Source: an uncultured Bacteroidota bacterium | GTDB lineage: Bacteria > Bacteroidota > Bacteroidia > B-17B0 > Aurantibacillaceae | Direction: 5' to 3' | Length of the DNA stretch: 64,000 nucleotides | Assembly (NCBI GenBank): GCA_937873155.1 | Contig: CALMVZ010000025.1 | Span: 220,636 to 284,635 of the forward strand | Shown: positions 35,408 through 44,222 of the stretch, in pieces | Numbering within the stretch: the first letter of the stretch is position 1 | Layout of the letters: each line of letters opens with the position of its first letter | The notes under the pieces: model-generated | What the model was told of the DNA's origin: nothing | What the model saw: the letters and a program-made list of their open reading frames with translations, nothing else | The model's database searches: none | Program-made: the position numbers and the translations under genes

Positions 35408-35863
35408 ATGAAAAAAACAATTTTAGTATTAGCGGGTTTGTTCATGTTCGGGATGAGCAATGCACAAACGATATCATTCAATCCCAGAACGGGTGATGTG
35501 GATATGGATGGATTTTTGAAAGATATCAGCACCAAAGCAAAAGATGATATAAAAGGTTTTATTGATAACGCGACAACGACATTCAATATCGCAAAAGATA
35601 AAGTGGAAAATTTAATTAAGATCATGGATCCGGGTGATGTGTTCATGACCCTGCAAACTGCGCAAATTGTAAATAAACCCGTTGAGGAAGTTAAAGAAGC
35701 TTATGTAAAAGCAAAAGATAAAGGCTGGGGACAAATCGCAAAGGATCTTGGCATTAAACCCGGATCAAAAGAATTTCATGCTTTAAAGGACAAGATGAAA
35801 GGGAAAAAGGAAAAAGACAAAGGTGGAAAAGGGAATGGCAAAGGTAAAGGAAAAAATAAGTAA
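35408..35863 (+). CDS. Exported protein with Gly/Lys-rich tail
   Basis: A 151-residue protein with a signal peptide (ending FGMSNAQ). The middle has a helical hypothetical domain (ISTKAKDDIKGFIDNATTTFNIAKDKVENLIKIM and PVEEVKEAYVKAKDKGWGQIAKDLGIKPGS) and the last 20 residues are a Lys/Gly tail (GKKEKDKGGKGNGKGKGKNK). Family not recognised. It starts 18 bases after sucB in the same direction, so it may be read through, although its role need not relate to the TCA cycle. Confidence 0.62.
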   Translation: MKKTILVLAGLFMFGMSNAQTISFNPRTGDVDMDGFLKDISTKAKDDIKGFIDNATTTFNIAKDKVENLIKIMDPGDVFMTLQTAQIVNKPVEEVKEAYVKAKDKGWGQIAKDLGIKPGSKEFHALKDKMKGKKEKDKGGKGNGKGKGKNK

Positions 35864-35905
35864 TGATTCTGAAAGCTCACTAACCACAATTAAACAAATA
35901 CAAAA

Positions 35906-36622
35906 ATGGAAAACCAAAGAGGAACAAATATCGACAAAATTGAATATGCAACTGTAGTTGGCAGTAATACTTTATTACGAACAGTATTTGCATGGATGAC
36001 AGCTGCGTTGGCTATTACCACAGTGTGTTCTATGCTATTTGCATTTACACCAACCTTGTTAGGCTTATTGATCAACGAAACGGGCATGACAACTTTAGCC
36101 TGGATCGTTATGTTCGCGCCTTTAGGATTTGTTCTGTTAATGTCTTTCGGATTTAATAAACTTTCTTATCCTGTTTTAGTGGCTGCATTTTTAGCCTATG
36201 CGGCCATAACAGGAATCAGCTTAAGTTTTATTTTCATAATTTACCAATTGGGTTCAATAGTAAATGTATTCTTAAGTTCAGTTGCTTTGTTTGCTATCAT
36301 GGCAATTGCCGGTTATACTACTAAAACTGACCTTACTAAGATGGGAAGTTTATTAATGATAGGTTTATTCGGGATCATTATCGCTTCAGTGATCAACGTC
36401 TTTATGAGAAGCGATTCAATGAGTTTTATTTGCAGTATTTTAGGCGTGATCATTTTCACAGGGTTAACAGCATGGGATGTTCAGAAAATCAAGAATATGG
36501 CTGCTGAAGATGATGGAAGCACAACATTTAAAAAAATGAGTATAATGGGCGCATTGACCCTTTACTTAGATTTTATTAATATCTTCCTTTACTTGTTACG
36601 TTTATTCGGAAAGAGAAACTAA
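35906..36622 (+). CDS. Bax inhibitor-1/YccA family membrane protein
   Basis: A 238-residue integral membrane protein with about seven helices, beginning with a conserved N-terminus (LLRTVFAWMTAALAIT) and containing the family signatures AITGISLSFIFIIYQLGSI and GLTAWDVQKIKNMA, followed by the acidic YLDFINIFLYLLRLFG end. YccA-type proteins are linked to FtsH regulation and, in some bacteria, calcium flux. No neighbour points to a specific role. A good terminator follows at 36637-36666. Confidence 0.9.
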   Translation: MENQRGTNIDKIEYATVVGSNTLLRTVFAWMTAALAITTVCSMLFAFTPTLLGLLINETGMTTLAWIVMFAPLGFVLLMSFGFNKLSYPVLVAAFLAYAAITGISLSFIFIIYQLGSIVNVFLSSVALFAIMAIAGYTTKTDLTKMGSLLMIGLFGIIIASVINVFMRSDSMSFICSILGVIIFTGLTAWDVQKIKNMAAEDDGSTTFKKMSIMGALTLYLDFINIFLYLLRLFGKRN

Positions 36623-36636
36623 TTCCGGCAAATTGT

Positions 36637-36666
36637 TTAGAACCCGCTTAAAGGCGGGTTTTTTTG
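36637..36666 (+). terminator. Intrinsic terminator after the BI-1 family gene
   Basis: GAACCCGCTT pairs with AGGCGGGTT, with a T-run at 36659-36666. It separates the gene from the OmpA-like gene. Confidence 0.85.
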
Positions 36667-36697
36667 TGACTTTTAGTTTTATCTGTATTATGAGAGT

Positions 36698-37897
36698 ATG
36701 AGAAGCATTATTCTTTTATTCATTTCTATCAATTTACTCGGACAGAAAGCCCCTAAATTGGATACTGTATTCTGTGATTGTGAACAAGCCAGGATAATTC
36801 CAATCAACGGAAATGCTACAGTAAAAAAGACCATTCCTCCGAAAGGACATGGTGCAAAACAAGAGATCAGCGAATCGAAACAAAGAACAAAATACGCTTT
36901 TGATAAAGAGCACAACAGTTCGTGGTATAAACTGGTGATCAACAGCAGTGGACATCTATGTTTTAACATCATGCCTTCAAAAAAGGAAGATGATTATGAT
37001 TTCATGTTGTTCAAAGGAGCGACGGGTGGTTTTTGCGATAGTTTAAGTTCGCACAGGATCAAACCGGTGAGAGCTTGTATTTCAAGGGAAAAAGAAGATA
37101 TTGAAGGGAAAACAGGAATGAGTTACAAAGGCACTAAAGAATTTGTGAATGAAGGTGTGGGGGATGCATACGTAAAACCACTCTTTGTTACAAAGGGAGA
37201 AGTGTATTATTTAGTTCTTGATAATGTTTATGATAAAGGTGAAGGCCATTCGATACAATTCTATTTTGAAGAACCTGTGCGCATAAAAGGAGTGATCTTA
37301 GATGAAAAGAACAAACCTCTTATTGCTGAAATAGCTCTTACCAATGCAAGAGGTGATACTATGGAATTATCGAAAAGTAAAGCTGATGGTTCTTACGAGA
37401 TTGATACTCATTTGCGTGCAAAAGTGAATTACGTTCTGAACTTTTATAACGATAGTTCGTTCACTTTCACAAAGAATGTTTATCTAAAAGACACAGCTGC
37501 ATTAAAGAATATCAGGACCGTGTTACCTGAATTAAGAAAGGGTGTAAAACGTCCTATTGGAAATATTAATTTTTATGGCGGATCACCGGAATATATTCCA
37601 AATGCAGTTCCATCCATTAATAATCTTTGCAGGCTCATGGTCAAAAATAGAAATTTAAGCATTCAGATCGAAGGGCATACCAATGGGTGTTCATTTGGTA
37701 AACCTTATGCGCAACAACTTTCTGATCAAAGAGCAATGAAAATAAAAGATTTCCTTGTTAAAAAAGGAATAAAGCCCGAGCGAATCAAAACACTTGGAAA
37801 AGGTTGTAATGAGATGCTATTTCCGTTGGATGAGAATACAACTCCCGATCAGCAAGAGGCGAACAGACGGGTTGAAGTACTTGTATTGGAATTCTAA
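36698..37897 (+). CDS. OmpA-family protein with carboxypeptidase-regulatory-like domain
   Basis: A 399-residue exported protein (signal ending LGQKA). A middle region (about 200-285, IKGVILDEKNKPLIAEIAL) resembles a carboxypeptidase-regulatory-like beta-sandwich. The C-terminal domain (about 310-399) is OmpA-like: IQIEGHTNGCSF, QLSDQRAMKIKDFLVKKGI, TLGKGCNEMLFP and NRRVEVLVLEF, which normally binds peptidoglycan non-covalently. The first 200 residues are unassigned. It probably sits at the outer membrane. Confidence 0.85.
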   Translation: MRSIILLFISINLLGQKAPKLDTVFCDCEQARIIPINGNATVKKTIPPKGHGAKQEISESKQRTKYAFDKEHNSSWYKLVINSSGHLCFNIMPSKKEDDYDFMLFKGATGGFCDSLSSHRIKPVRACISREKEDIEGKTGMSYKGTKEFVNEGVGDAYVKPLFVTKGEVYYLVLDNVYDKGEGHSIQFYFEEPVRIKGVILDEKNKPLIAEIALTNARGDTMELSKSKADGSYEIDTHLRAKVNYVLNFYNDSSFTFTKNVYLKDTAALKNIRTVLPELRKGVKRPIGNINFYGGSPEYIPNAVPSINNLCRLMVKNRNLSIQIEGHTNGCSFGKPYAQQLSDQRAMKIKDFLVKKGIKPERIKTLGKGCNEMLFPLDENTTPDQQEANRRVEVLVLEF

Positions 37898-37904
37898 AAG
37901 CCCT

Positions 37905-37920
37905 ATTCCCGACAGGGAAT
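37905..37920. repeat. Short dyad after the OmpA-like gene
   Basis: ATTCCCGACAGGGAAT, eight bases after the OmpA-family stop. It resembles the CCCGAT...ATCGGG dyads at 2135 and 20014 but is shorter; a shortened member of the same group is possible. Confidence 0.4.
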
Positions 37921-37974
37921 TAATGAAAACGCTTTTCATGATGCCTTGCCAAGCGACAAGCAGCGTCTCGAAAT

Positions 37975-38010
37975 AAAAAAACCGCGAGGTGTACTCGCGG
38001 TTAATTTTTT
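37975..38010 (-). terminator. Intrinsic terminator, probably bidirectional
   Basis: AACCGCGAG pairs with CTCGCGGTT around a short loop, flanked by an A-run on the left and a T-run on the right. It serves the bTHX gene on the minus strand and can also stop OmpA-family transcripts on the plus strand. Confidence 0.82.
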
Positions 38011-38161
38011 ATTTCGCAGCTTTTTTTGCCTTTTTAGGGGCTGCTTTTCCTTTTTTTGCTGCTGCTGCCGCTTTTTTTGCCGCTTTTTTGCGCGGACGGG
38101 TTCTTCCATAGCTTCCGATATGGATCTTACCGCGTTTTGAACGTTTATCGCCTTTTCCCAT
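38009..38161 (-). CDS. 30S ribosomal protein bTHX
   Basis: A 50-residue basic protein read on the minus strand from the ATG at 38159-38161 to a TAA at 38009-38011. It opens MGKGDKRSKRGKIHIGSYG, then RTRPRKK, which matches the short ribosomal protein THX family of the 30S subunit, and ends in an unusually long Ala/Lys tail (KKAAKKAAAAAKKGKAAPKK...). The ancestral form is near 26-30 residues, so the tail doubles its length. It is flanked by a terminator downstream and, 29 bases upstream, a REP-like repeat. Confidence 0.9.
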   Translation of the reverse strand: MGKGDKRSKRGKIHIGSYGRTRPRKKAAKKAAAAAKKGKAAPKKAKKAAK

Positions 38162-38189
38162 GATTGTATTGTTTTTTTTGTTTTAAATT

Positions 38190-38213
38190 GGTTACTGAGG
38201 TTGTCGAAGTATA
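38190..38213. repeat. REP-like palindrome upstream of bTHX
   Basis: GGTTACTGAGGTTGTCGAAGTATA. Its reverse complement matches the in-frame repeat inside sucB (34397-34420) with one mismatch over 22 bases. It lies 29 bases before the bTHX start. Confidence 0.7.
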
Positions 38214-38306
38214 ATTAATTGGATGTAAAAGTAGAAAAATAAACCCAAATAACAACGCTTTCAGCCCTTTTCACTCTTATAATGTATATTTACTGAAAAA
38301 TATCAC

Positions 38307-38693
38307 TTGGATAATACCTTTCATAAGAACGAGCGTCTTTGCAGTAAAAAGCAAATAGATACGTTGTTTGAAAAAGGTCAAACCGTGAATGCATACCCGA
38401 TAAAACTCATTTACCTGGGAGGGAGGTCAGAGTCAAAAACTGATGTAAAAGCCATGTTCGTGGTTCCCAAAAAAAAGTTCAAGCACGCTAACGACCGCAA
38501 TAAACTGAAACGCCGGATGCGAGAGGCTTACCGTCTGCAAAAGGGAGAATTCTATGTTTCTATTGGTTCTTATAAGCTCAACCTGGCCATTTTGTATTAT
38601 GGCAATAAAACCGAGGAATACGATGCCATTTTTAAAGCCACGGCAAAACTTTTGAATAATTTAACGAAGCAAATCGTGACGGGTGGTTCATAA
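38307..38693 (+). CDS. rnpA: Ribonuclease P protein component
   Basis: A 128-residue basic protein, the protein subunit of RNase P that matures tRNA 5' ends. The RNP-binding signature RNKLKRRMREAYR is at about residues 71-83. Start is a TTG at 38307; the next Met would be too far inside. In most bacteria rnpA follows rpmH; here rpmH is not adjacent. Downstream, 47 bases on, is a processing protease gene with its own -7-like box (38710-38717). Confidence 0.92.
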   Translation: MDNTFHKNERLCSKKQIDTLFEKGQTVNAYPIKLIYLGGRSESKTDVKAMFVVPKKKFKHANDRNKLKRRMREAYRLQKGEFYVSIGSYKLNLAILYYGNKTEEYDAIFKATAKLLNNLTKQIVTGGS

Positions 38694-38709
38694 GGAACAA
38701 AATATTCCG

Positions 38710-38717
38710 TAACTTTA
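38710..38717 (+). promoter_or_regulatory. Candidate -7 box for the S41 protease gene
   Basis: TAACTTTA, one mismatch from TAnnTTTG, 23 bases before the ATG at 38741. Confidence 0.35.
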
Positions 38718-38740
38718 TTAAGGATTTCGAATACACATTA

Positions 38741-40432
38741 ATGAAGAAGTTATTCCAGAAAAGAACATATATCCTGCTAATTGCAGGTGTTGCTATATTT
38801 TTTGCCAGTTTTGCACCTACTGATCTTTTTGAGATATCGAAGAACCTTGATATCTTCTCAAGTTTGTACCGTGTACTAAATGAATCATATGTTGATGAGA
38901 CCAAGCCCGGCCAATTAATGAAGACCGCCATTGACGCTATGCTGGAATCTTTGGATCCTTACACAAATTATATTACTGAGAATGACATCGAAGATTTCAT
39001 GTACATGACCACCGGTGAATACGGAGGTGTTGGTGCATTGGTAACTGATATCGATGGAAAGATCGTGGTGGTTGATCCTTATGAAGGGTTTTCAGCCCAC
39101 CGCGCCGGTATAAGAGCGGGTGACGAGATCATTGAAGTGAATGGACAATCAGTGAAAGGAAAAAAATCAGACGACGTAAGGCCACTCTTAAAAGGAAACG
39201 CAGGTTCGCCATTAAAATTGAAAGTAATACACGCCGGACAAACCACAGCAGTTGATATCAGTTTAATGCGGGAAGAGATCAAAGTTTCAGCGGTGCCTTA
39301 TTCAACAATGGTGAATGAAAATGTTGGCTATATCAAATTAACGAGCTTCACTGAAAATTGCAGCGTATTGGTAAAAGATGCTTTCCTGAAACTGAAAGAG
39401 AAGAATTGTAAAGCATTAGTACTCGACCTTCGCGGTAATCCCGGAGGATTATTACAGGAAGCGGTTAATATCGTGAATTTTTTCGTTGATAAGGGTAAGG
39501 AAGTAGTTTATACAAAAGGAAAGATCTCTGACTGGGAAAGAACTTATTTAGCAGTGAATAATCCTATCGATACACAAATTCCGATTGTTGTTCTAATAGA
39601 TGAGAATTCTGCATCAGCCGCTGAAATAGTTGCAGGATCACTTCAGGATTTCGACCGTGCTGTTCTTGTTGGAGCGCGTTCTTACGGAAAAGGTTTAGTG
39701 CAACAGACCCGCGACTTAATGTATAATGCAAAATTAAAAGTAACAGTTGCTAAATATTATATCCCAAGCGGTCGTTGCGTGCAGGCTTTGGATTACGGTC
39801 ACCGTGATGAAGATGGAAGAGTGGATAAAGTTCCTGATTCATTGATCACCGCATTCAAAACAAAAGGTGGGCGGATAGTATACGATGGTGCAGGCATTTT
39901 GCCTGATATTAAAACAGGCGAACATAAACTAAGCAATATCACTTTAGCATTATTGAACAAGAACCTGATCTTTAATTATTCAACACAATATGTTTTAAAA
40001 CATGAATCTATTCCTCCTGTTAAAGATTTTCAGCTCACCGGTCAGGATTATGAGGATTTTATCGCTTTCTTAAAAGACAAGGATTACAGTTACAAAACTG
40101 AAACTGAGTTAGTGATGGAGGAATTAAGGAAAGAAGCGGAGAATGAAAAATATTTCAGGAATATAAAAGTTGAGTATGATAACCTTGGTGCCAAGATCAA
40201 TGCTGATAAGAAAGATGACCTGACAAAGCATAAAGACGAAATAAAACAGTTCCTGGAAGAAGAGATCGCTTCGCGTTATTATTTTCAAACGGGTCGCCTG
40301 GGACAAAGTGTAAAATCCGATCCGGATATCAAAGCTGCTGTTGAGGTTTTAGGTAACGATAGTAAATTAAAAAATGTTCTGACGACTATCGAAAAACCAA
40401 CTAAACCATTCAACCCGAGAAAGCGTTTTTAA
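38741..40432 (+). CDS. ctpA: S41-family C-terminal processing protease
   Basis: A 563-residue serine protease with an N-terminal signal/anchor (about 8-25), a PDZ domain (about 95-172) and the S41 catalytic domain. The Ser-Lys dyad is Ser292 in ENSASAAEI and Lys317 in SYGKGLVQ. The C-terminal 180 residues are a helical extension (DLTKHKDEIKQFLEEEI) typical of Bacteroidota members. It trims exported substrates in the periplasm. It is followed by the duplicated 35-base terminator. Confidence 0.92.
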   Translation: MKKLFQKRTYILLIAGVAIFFASFAPTDLFEISKNLDIFSSLYRVLNESYVDETKPGQLMKTAIDAMLESLDPYTNYITENDIEDFMYMTTGEYGGVGALVTDIDGKIVVVDPYEGFSAHRAGIRAGDEIIEVNGQSVKGKKSDDVRPLLKGNAGSPLKLKVIHAGQTTAVDISLMREEIKVSAVPYSTMVNENVGYIKLTSFTENCSVLVKDAFLKLKEKNCKALVLDLRGNPGGLLQEAVNIVNFFVDKGKEVVYTKGKISDWERTYLAVNNPIDTQIPIVVLIDENSASAAEIVAGSLQDFDRAVLVGARSYGKGLVQQTRDLMYNAKLKVTVAKYYIPSGRCVQALDYGHRDEDGRVDKVPDSLITAFKTKGGRIVYDGAGILPDIKTGEHKLSNITLALLNKNLIFNYSTQYVLKHESIPPVKDFQLTGQDYEDFIAFLKDKDYSYKTETELVMEELRKEAENEKYFRNIKVEYDNLGAKINADKKDDLTKHKDEIKQFLEEEIASRYYFQTGRLGQSVKSDPDIKAAVEVLGNDSKLKNVLTTIEKPTKPFNPRKRF

Positions 40433-40449
40433 TTAAATGATTATAAAAG

Positions 40450-40491
40450 AACCCCTGAAGCGTACTTGTTCTGCTTCAGGGGTTTTTATTT
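40450..40491 (+). terminator. Intrinsic terminator, copy B of a duplicated 35-base hairpin
   Basis: AACCCCTGAAGC (40450-40461) pairs with GCTTCAGGGGTT (40473-40484), loop GTACTTGTTCT, with a T-run behind. The 35 bases are the exact reverse complement of 4626-4660, including the loop. Confidence 0.9.
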
Positions 40492-40498
40492 GGTGCAG

Positions 40499-41470
40499 TT
40501 AAGCTTTTCTCACTGCGGGCTTGCTCAGGTAAAGAACAAACCAACGTATTATAAAGAACATCCCCGCCATTAGAACCAGCACGCCCCAAATATTTACAAA
40601 GAATAAAATAATATGTTCAAAAATGTGCCACCCATCTGTAAAGGATTCGCCTAATCTTTGTCCGAAAGAAGGCACATATGGAGGAATTGTTTTCTCACTC
40701 GCAACAATCGTTTCTTTGATAGTTTGCGGTTGGTAAATATAAAGCGTAACAGTACTGTAATTTACTTTATCCATTAATTCAAGGTTTTCTATTGTTTTGT
40801 TATCAGCGAGTTGATTACTGATAGCAAGGTTATCTTCGGCAGTAACTGTTTCTTTTAGTTTCTTGCCTTTACTATCAATCGCATTTGTATAACGTTGCTT
40901 GTAATTCTTATAACGCTTCTCAGCTAATTGATTGGATAATAAAGTGTATTTAATATCATCGGCTTTGATAGTTCGGTGATCTAAGAAATCCATCAATGGT
41001 GCCAAGCCGCGTAACACAGCATCTAATTCCGTATTCGGGATGCGCATGGTAACAGAATTATCTACCACATAGTAAGTTCTTTCTTTACAGGAATCCCGGC
41101 TGACCTGAACTTTATTTTGGTAAGAGATATTGCTTGAAAGATTTGTGTAAGTAATGTATCCATTGTGTTTCGCTACCAGGTCTTCAATATCAAAAGTAGA
41201 TTGTTTTACATCTTTCACTTTGAATTTGATATCAGCGGTTCTTATGAAAGTATGAGTACTGTCGGCTTTGCCAACAACTGCTGCGTTAGAAGTCGCAACG
41301 CTTCTCACAGAATCCATTTCGTCTTTAACATCTTCAGAAGCGAATCGTTCCTCAGGGCTTGCGCCACAGCTAAATAATAGAATAATAATTGCAGGAATAA
41401 GGACCAGTGAACTTAATTTTGTGCGGTTAACTTTCTGAAAGTTAGTTCCGCAATTAGTTTTGTTTTTCAT
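40499..41470 (-). CDS. DUF4349 membrane lipoprotein
   Basis: A 323-residue protein. A lipoprotein signal with LLFSCG puts the lipidated Cys near residue 35, after a long basic N-terminus. The DUF4349 domain (about 75-250; FIRTADIKFKVKDVKQST, SNQLAEKRYKNYKQRY, NLELMDKVNYSTVTLYIY) is followed by one C-terminal membrane helix (about 285-312). Function is unknown; the coiled-coil part and the helix suggest it sits in the inner membrane facing the periplasm. Alternative starts inside the first 30 residues are possible. Confidence 0.82.
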   Translation of the reverse strand: MKNKTNCGTNFQKVNRTKLSSLVLIPAIIILLFSCGASPEERFASEDVKDEMDSVRSVATSNAAVVGKADSTHTFIRTADIKFKVKDVKQSTFDIEDLVAKHNGYITYTNLSSNISYQNKVQVSRDSCKERTYYVVDNSVTMRIPNTELDAVLRGLAPLMDFLDHRTIKADDIKYTLLSNQLAEKRYKNYKQRYTNAIDSKGKKLKETVTAEDNLAISNQLADNKTIENLELMDKVNYSTVTLYIYQPQTIKETIVASEKTIPPYVPSFGQRLGESFTDGWHIFEHIILFFVNIWGVLVLMAGMFFIIRWFVLYLSKPAVRKA

Positions 41471-41570
41471 GGTTGTTGGTTTAGGGTGAAGTGATGTAAC
41501 ATCTGCTTCATTGTTTTTAATTTATACCAAGCCCTGAAAAAGGTAAAACTTAAGAAATGTTAATTGGCCA

Positions 41571-41600
41571 GTTCGTCCTGAGCTTGTCCTAGGATTCAGG
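41571..41600. repeat. REP-like repeat abutting the holA stop
   Basis: GTTCGTCCTGAGCTTGTCCTAGGATTCAGG, with the core TCCTGAGCTTGTCC, belongs to the GAGCTTGTC family. Its right edge is one base from the holA stop codon (41602-41604). Confidence 0.55.
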
Positions 41601-41601
41601 A

Positions 41602-42672
41602 TTAATGAAGGATCTTAAAGACCAATTCTTTTAGCAACTCGCCATTAGGGGTTCCGTTATTGTTAACGCCTTTTGTTTTCAGGTCACATTCTTTTAAATG
41701 TTCGAAGACCTGCTTTAGTTTTCCTGTATTGTAATTGGCAGCTGCCCTGGCGTAACCATCTACAAAAAAAGGATTGACACCTAAAGCCTGCGCGGCAGTG
41801 AATTTGCTTTTATCGGGAAGGAAATGATATTTTAATATTTTCGAGAAATAATTATATAAAGAGCCGGTGATCATTACAGGATGATGTTCTTTTTCATTCG
41901 CTGCAAAATAATTAACGATACGGTTTGCTTTCAGAACATCTTTCTTTGCTAATGCATCCTGGAATTCAAATACATTATACTCTTTACTGATCCCGATATT
42001 ATCCTGGATAGCTTCCGCGGTAATCTCGCTGCCTGCCTGTAAATTGATAACGAGTTTGTCAATTTCATTCGCAATTTTAGAAAGGTCGCTGCCTAGGAAT
42101 TCTGATAGTAAAAAGGAAGCTTTAGGGTTTATAGTGTATTTTTTGTCTTTAACGTAGTTGTTGATCCATTCCGGAACCTGGTTATCGTACAATTTAGAGA
42201 ATTCGGCATATACAGCATTCTTCTGAATAGCTTTTGCAATAGCACTTCGTTTATCAAGTGTTTTGTATTTATAGCAGAACACTAAAATAGTTGTAGGCTG
42301 CGGGTTCTGAACGTAAGCTAAAAATTGTGCTGCTGCATTTGATTTTTTATCGGATCTCGTTTCCGTTTCCTCATCATCTGATTCCGCACTTTTATTTAGT
42401 TCTTTTATATTCTGCGCTTCTTTTACGATCACTACCTGGTATTCACTCATCATCGGGAATTGCTTTGCTAATCCTAATATTGTAGCGAGATCAGTATCTT
42501 TTCCGTAAACAATGGTTTGATTGAATTCTTTTTCATTCTCATCCAGAACGGTTTTTTCCAACGAATCAGAGATCACATCAATATAATAAGGCTCTTCACC
42601 GCATAAAAAATAAATGGGTTTGAAGAGGCGCCTCTTAATATCAAGTTGTATCTGGTTCAGGTCTTTGCTCAC
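41602..42672 (-). CDS. holA: DNA polymerase III delta subunit
   Basis: A 356-residue clamp-loader subunit that opens the beta sliding clamp. Family features: FKPIYFLCGEEPYYID at the N-terminus, an AAA-type middle region (QVVIVKEAQNI, ILVFCYKYKTLDKRSAIAKAI) and a C-terminal helical collar (SLYNYFSKILKYHFLPD, AQALGVNPFFVDGYARAA). A negatively charged insertion (SAESDDEETETRSDKK, about 108-124) is unusual. The ATG is two bases after the aldehyde dehydrogenase stop. Confidence 0.92.
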   Translation of the reverse strand: MSKDLNQIQLDIKRRLFKPIYFLCGEEPYYIDVISDSLEKTVLDENEKEFNQTIVYGKDTDLATILGLAKQFPMMSEYQVVIVKEAQNIKELNKSAESDDEETETRSDKKSNAAAQFLAYVQNPQPTTILVFCYKYKTLDKRSAIAKAIQKNAVYAEFSKLYDNQVPEWINNYVKDKKYTINPKASFLLSEFLGSDLSKIANEIDKLVINLQAGSEITAEAIQDNIGISKEYNVFEFQDALAKKDVLKANRIVNYFAANEKEHHPVMITGSLYNYFSKILKYHFLPDKSKFTAAQALGVNPFFVDGYARAAANYNTGKLKQVFEHLKECDLKTKGVNNNGTPNGELLKELVFKILH

Positions 42673-42674
42673 AA

Positions 42675-44138
42675 TTAAAAACTTAAGTATGGCATTAAAC
42701 CATGTAAACCACCTTCGCGGCCAAAACCACTTTCTTTATACCCACCGAATGGAGAAGCAGGATCGAATTTATTGTAAGTATTCGCCCAAACTACACCGGC
42801 GCGCAGCTTAGAAGTAAGATTAAATATTTTAGAACCTTTGTCTGTCCAAACACCTGCGCTTAATCCGTAAGGGATGTTATTTGCTTTTTCAATCACCTCT
42901 TCAACGGTCCTGAAAGTTTGAATTGCTAATACAGGCCCAAAGATCTCTTCCTGAACAATTCTATGAGATTGTGAGGTGTGTAGAAATAAAGTCGGCTTAC
43001 AGAAAAATCCTTTTGATGGAATGGAGCATGAGCTTTGATACATTTCCGCACCTTCATCAATTCCTATTTTAATAAAATCATTTATTTTAGTTAACTGTTC
43101 TTTTGAATTGATCGCACCAATGTCTGTATTCTTGTCCAAAGGATCACCCACAATTAAAGTTTCGAGACGTTGTTTTAATTTGCCGATCACAATATCTGCT
43201 ACATTTTCCTGAATGAATAAGCGTGAACCGGCACAACAAACATGTCCTTGGTTAAAGAAGATCCCATTTATAATTCCTTCAACAGCCTGATCGATCGGCG
43301 CATCATCAAAAATAATGTTCGCCGCTTTACCGCCGAGTTCAAGGGTTACTTTTTTATTGGTGCCGGCAATAGATTTCTGAATTAATTTCCCAACATCTGT
43401 GCTTCCTGTAAAAGCAACTTTATTTATTTTAGGATGATTTACTATTGCAGCTCCTGTTTTTCCGAAGCCGGTAATGATATTTACAACCCCATCCGGTAAT
43501 CCGCTGTCACGGATAAGTTCTGCTAATTTTAAAGCGGTGAGCGGTGTGGTTTCTGCCGGTTTTAAAACAACAGTATTTCCTGTGGCCAAGGCAGGCGCAA
43601 TTTTCCATGCCGCCATTAATAATGGAAAGTTCCATGGTATAATTTGTCCTGCTACACCTAATGATTGTGGTTTTTTATTAGGGAACGCGTAATCTAATTT
43701 ATCAGCCCATCCTGCGTAATAGAAAAAATGATTTGCTGCTAAAGGTGTATCAACATCTCTGCTCTCACGAATGGGTTTGCCGCCATTCATACTTTCAATC
43801 ACAGCAAACTCCCTGGCTCTCTCTTGCATTAAACGGGCAATGCGGAAAATGTATTTGCTGCGTTCTTTAGCAGGCATTTTCTTCCATACTTTATCATACG
43901 CATTTTTCGCCGAAGTAACAGCTAGATCAACATCTTTCTCATTCGCTTCGGCAACTTCAGCTAATTTTTGTTCCGTAGCCGGATTGATGGTGTCGAAATA
44001 TTTTTTGCTGGTCGGTTTTACAAACTTTCCGTTGATGAACAGATCGTATTGCTTATTCAATTTTATATGATCGGTACTTTCCGGAGCCGGTGCATACTTC
44101 CAATCTGTGAAAAATTCATTTGATGTTGCTTCTTTCAT
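42675..44138 (-). CDS. Aldehyde dehydrogenase family protein
   Basis: A 487-residue NAD(P)-dependent aldehyde dehydrogenase. The catalytic residues are visible: Cys301 in NQGHVCCAGSR and Glu267 in LELGGKAAN; other motifs are IPWNFPLLMAAWK and the terminal PFGGYKESGFGREGGLHGL. The N-terminal 30 residues (MKEATSNEFFTDWKYAPAPE) extend beyond the usual start, seen in deoC-linked members. Downstream of deoC on the same strand, it probably oxidises the acetaldehyde released by DeoC; this link is inferred from context. Confidence 0.9.
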   Translation of the reverse strand: MKEATSNEFFTDWKYAPAPESTDHIKLNKQYDLFINGKFVKPTSKKYFDTINPATEQKLAEVAEANEKDVDLAVTSAKNAYDKVWKKMPAKERSKYIFRIARLMQERAREFAVIESMNGGKPIRESRDVDTPLAANHFFYYAGWADKLDYAFPNKKPQSLGVAGQIIPWNFPLLMAAWKIAPALATGNTVVLKPAETTPLTALKLAELIRDSGLPDGVVNIITGFGKTGAAIVNHPKINKVAFTGSTDVGKLIQKSIAGTNKKVTLELGGKAANIIFDDAPIDQAVEGIINGIFFNQGHVCCAGSRLFIQENVADIVIGKLKQRLETLIVGDPLDKNTDIGAINSKEQLTKINDFIKIGIDEGAEMYQSSCSIPSKGFFCKPTLFLHTSQSHRIVQEEIFGPVLAIQTFRTVEEVIEKANNIPYGLSAGVWTDKGSKIFNLTSKLRAGVVWANTYNKFDPASPFGGYKESGFGREGGLHGLMPYLSF

Positions 44139-44153
44139 ATCGAAATTCGTTTT

Positions 44154-44222
44154 GGTTCGTAGTTCAGAGTTCGCAGTTAGTAGATTTTGTTTTCTCCACG
44201 AACAACGAACTGTTACGAACTA
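44154..44222. repeat. Palindromic repeat element, family A
   Basis: TTCGTAGTTC... to ...CGAACTGTTACGAACTA, a long imperfect palindrome related to the tract at 30792-30869 (shared TAGTTCG/CGAACT and AGTTAGTAG-type blocks). Its last three bases form the TAG stop codon of deoC (44220-44222). Confidence 0.55.

Noticed and set aside
37975..38010. Small RNA gene between the OmpA-like gene and bTHX
   Set aside because: The structure is explained by a bidirectional terminator; no promoter or extra conserved structure is seen.
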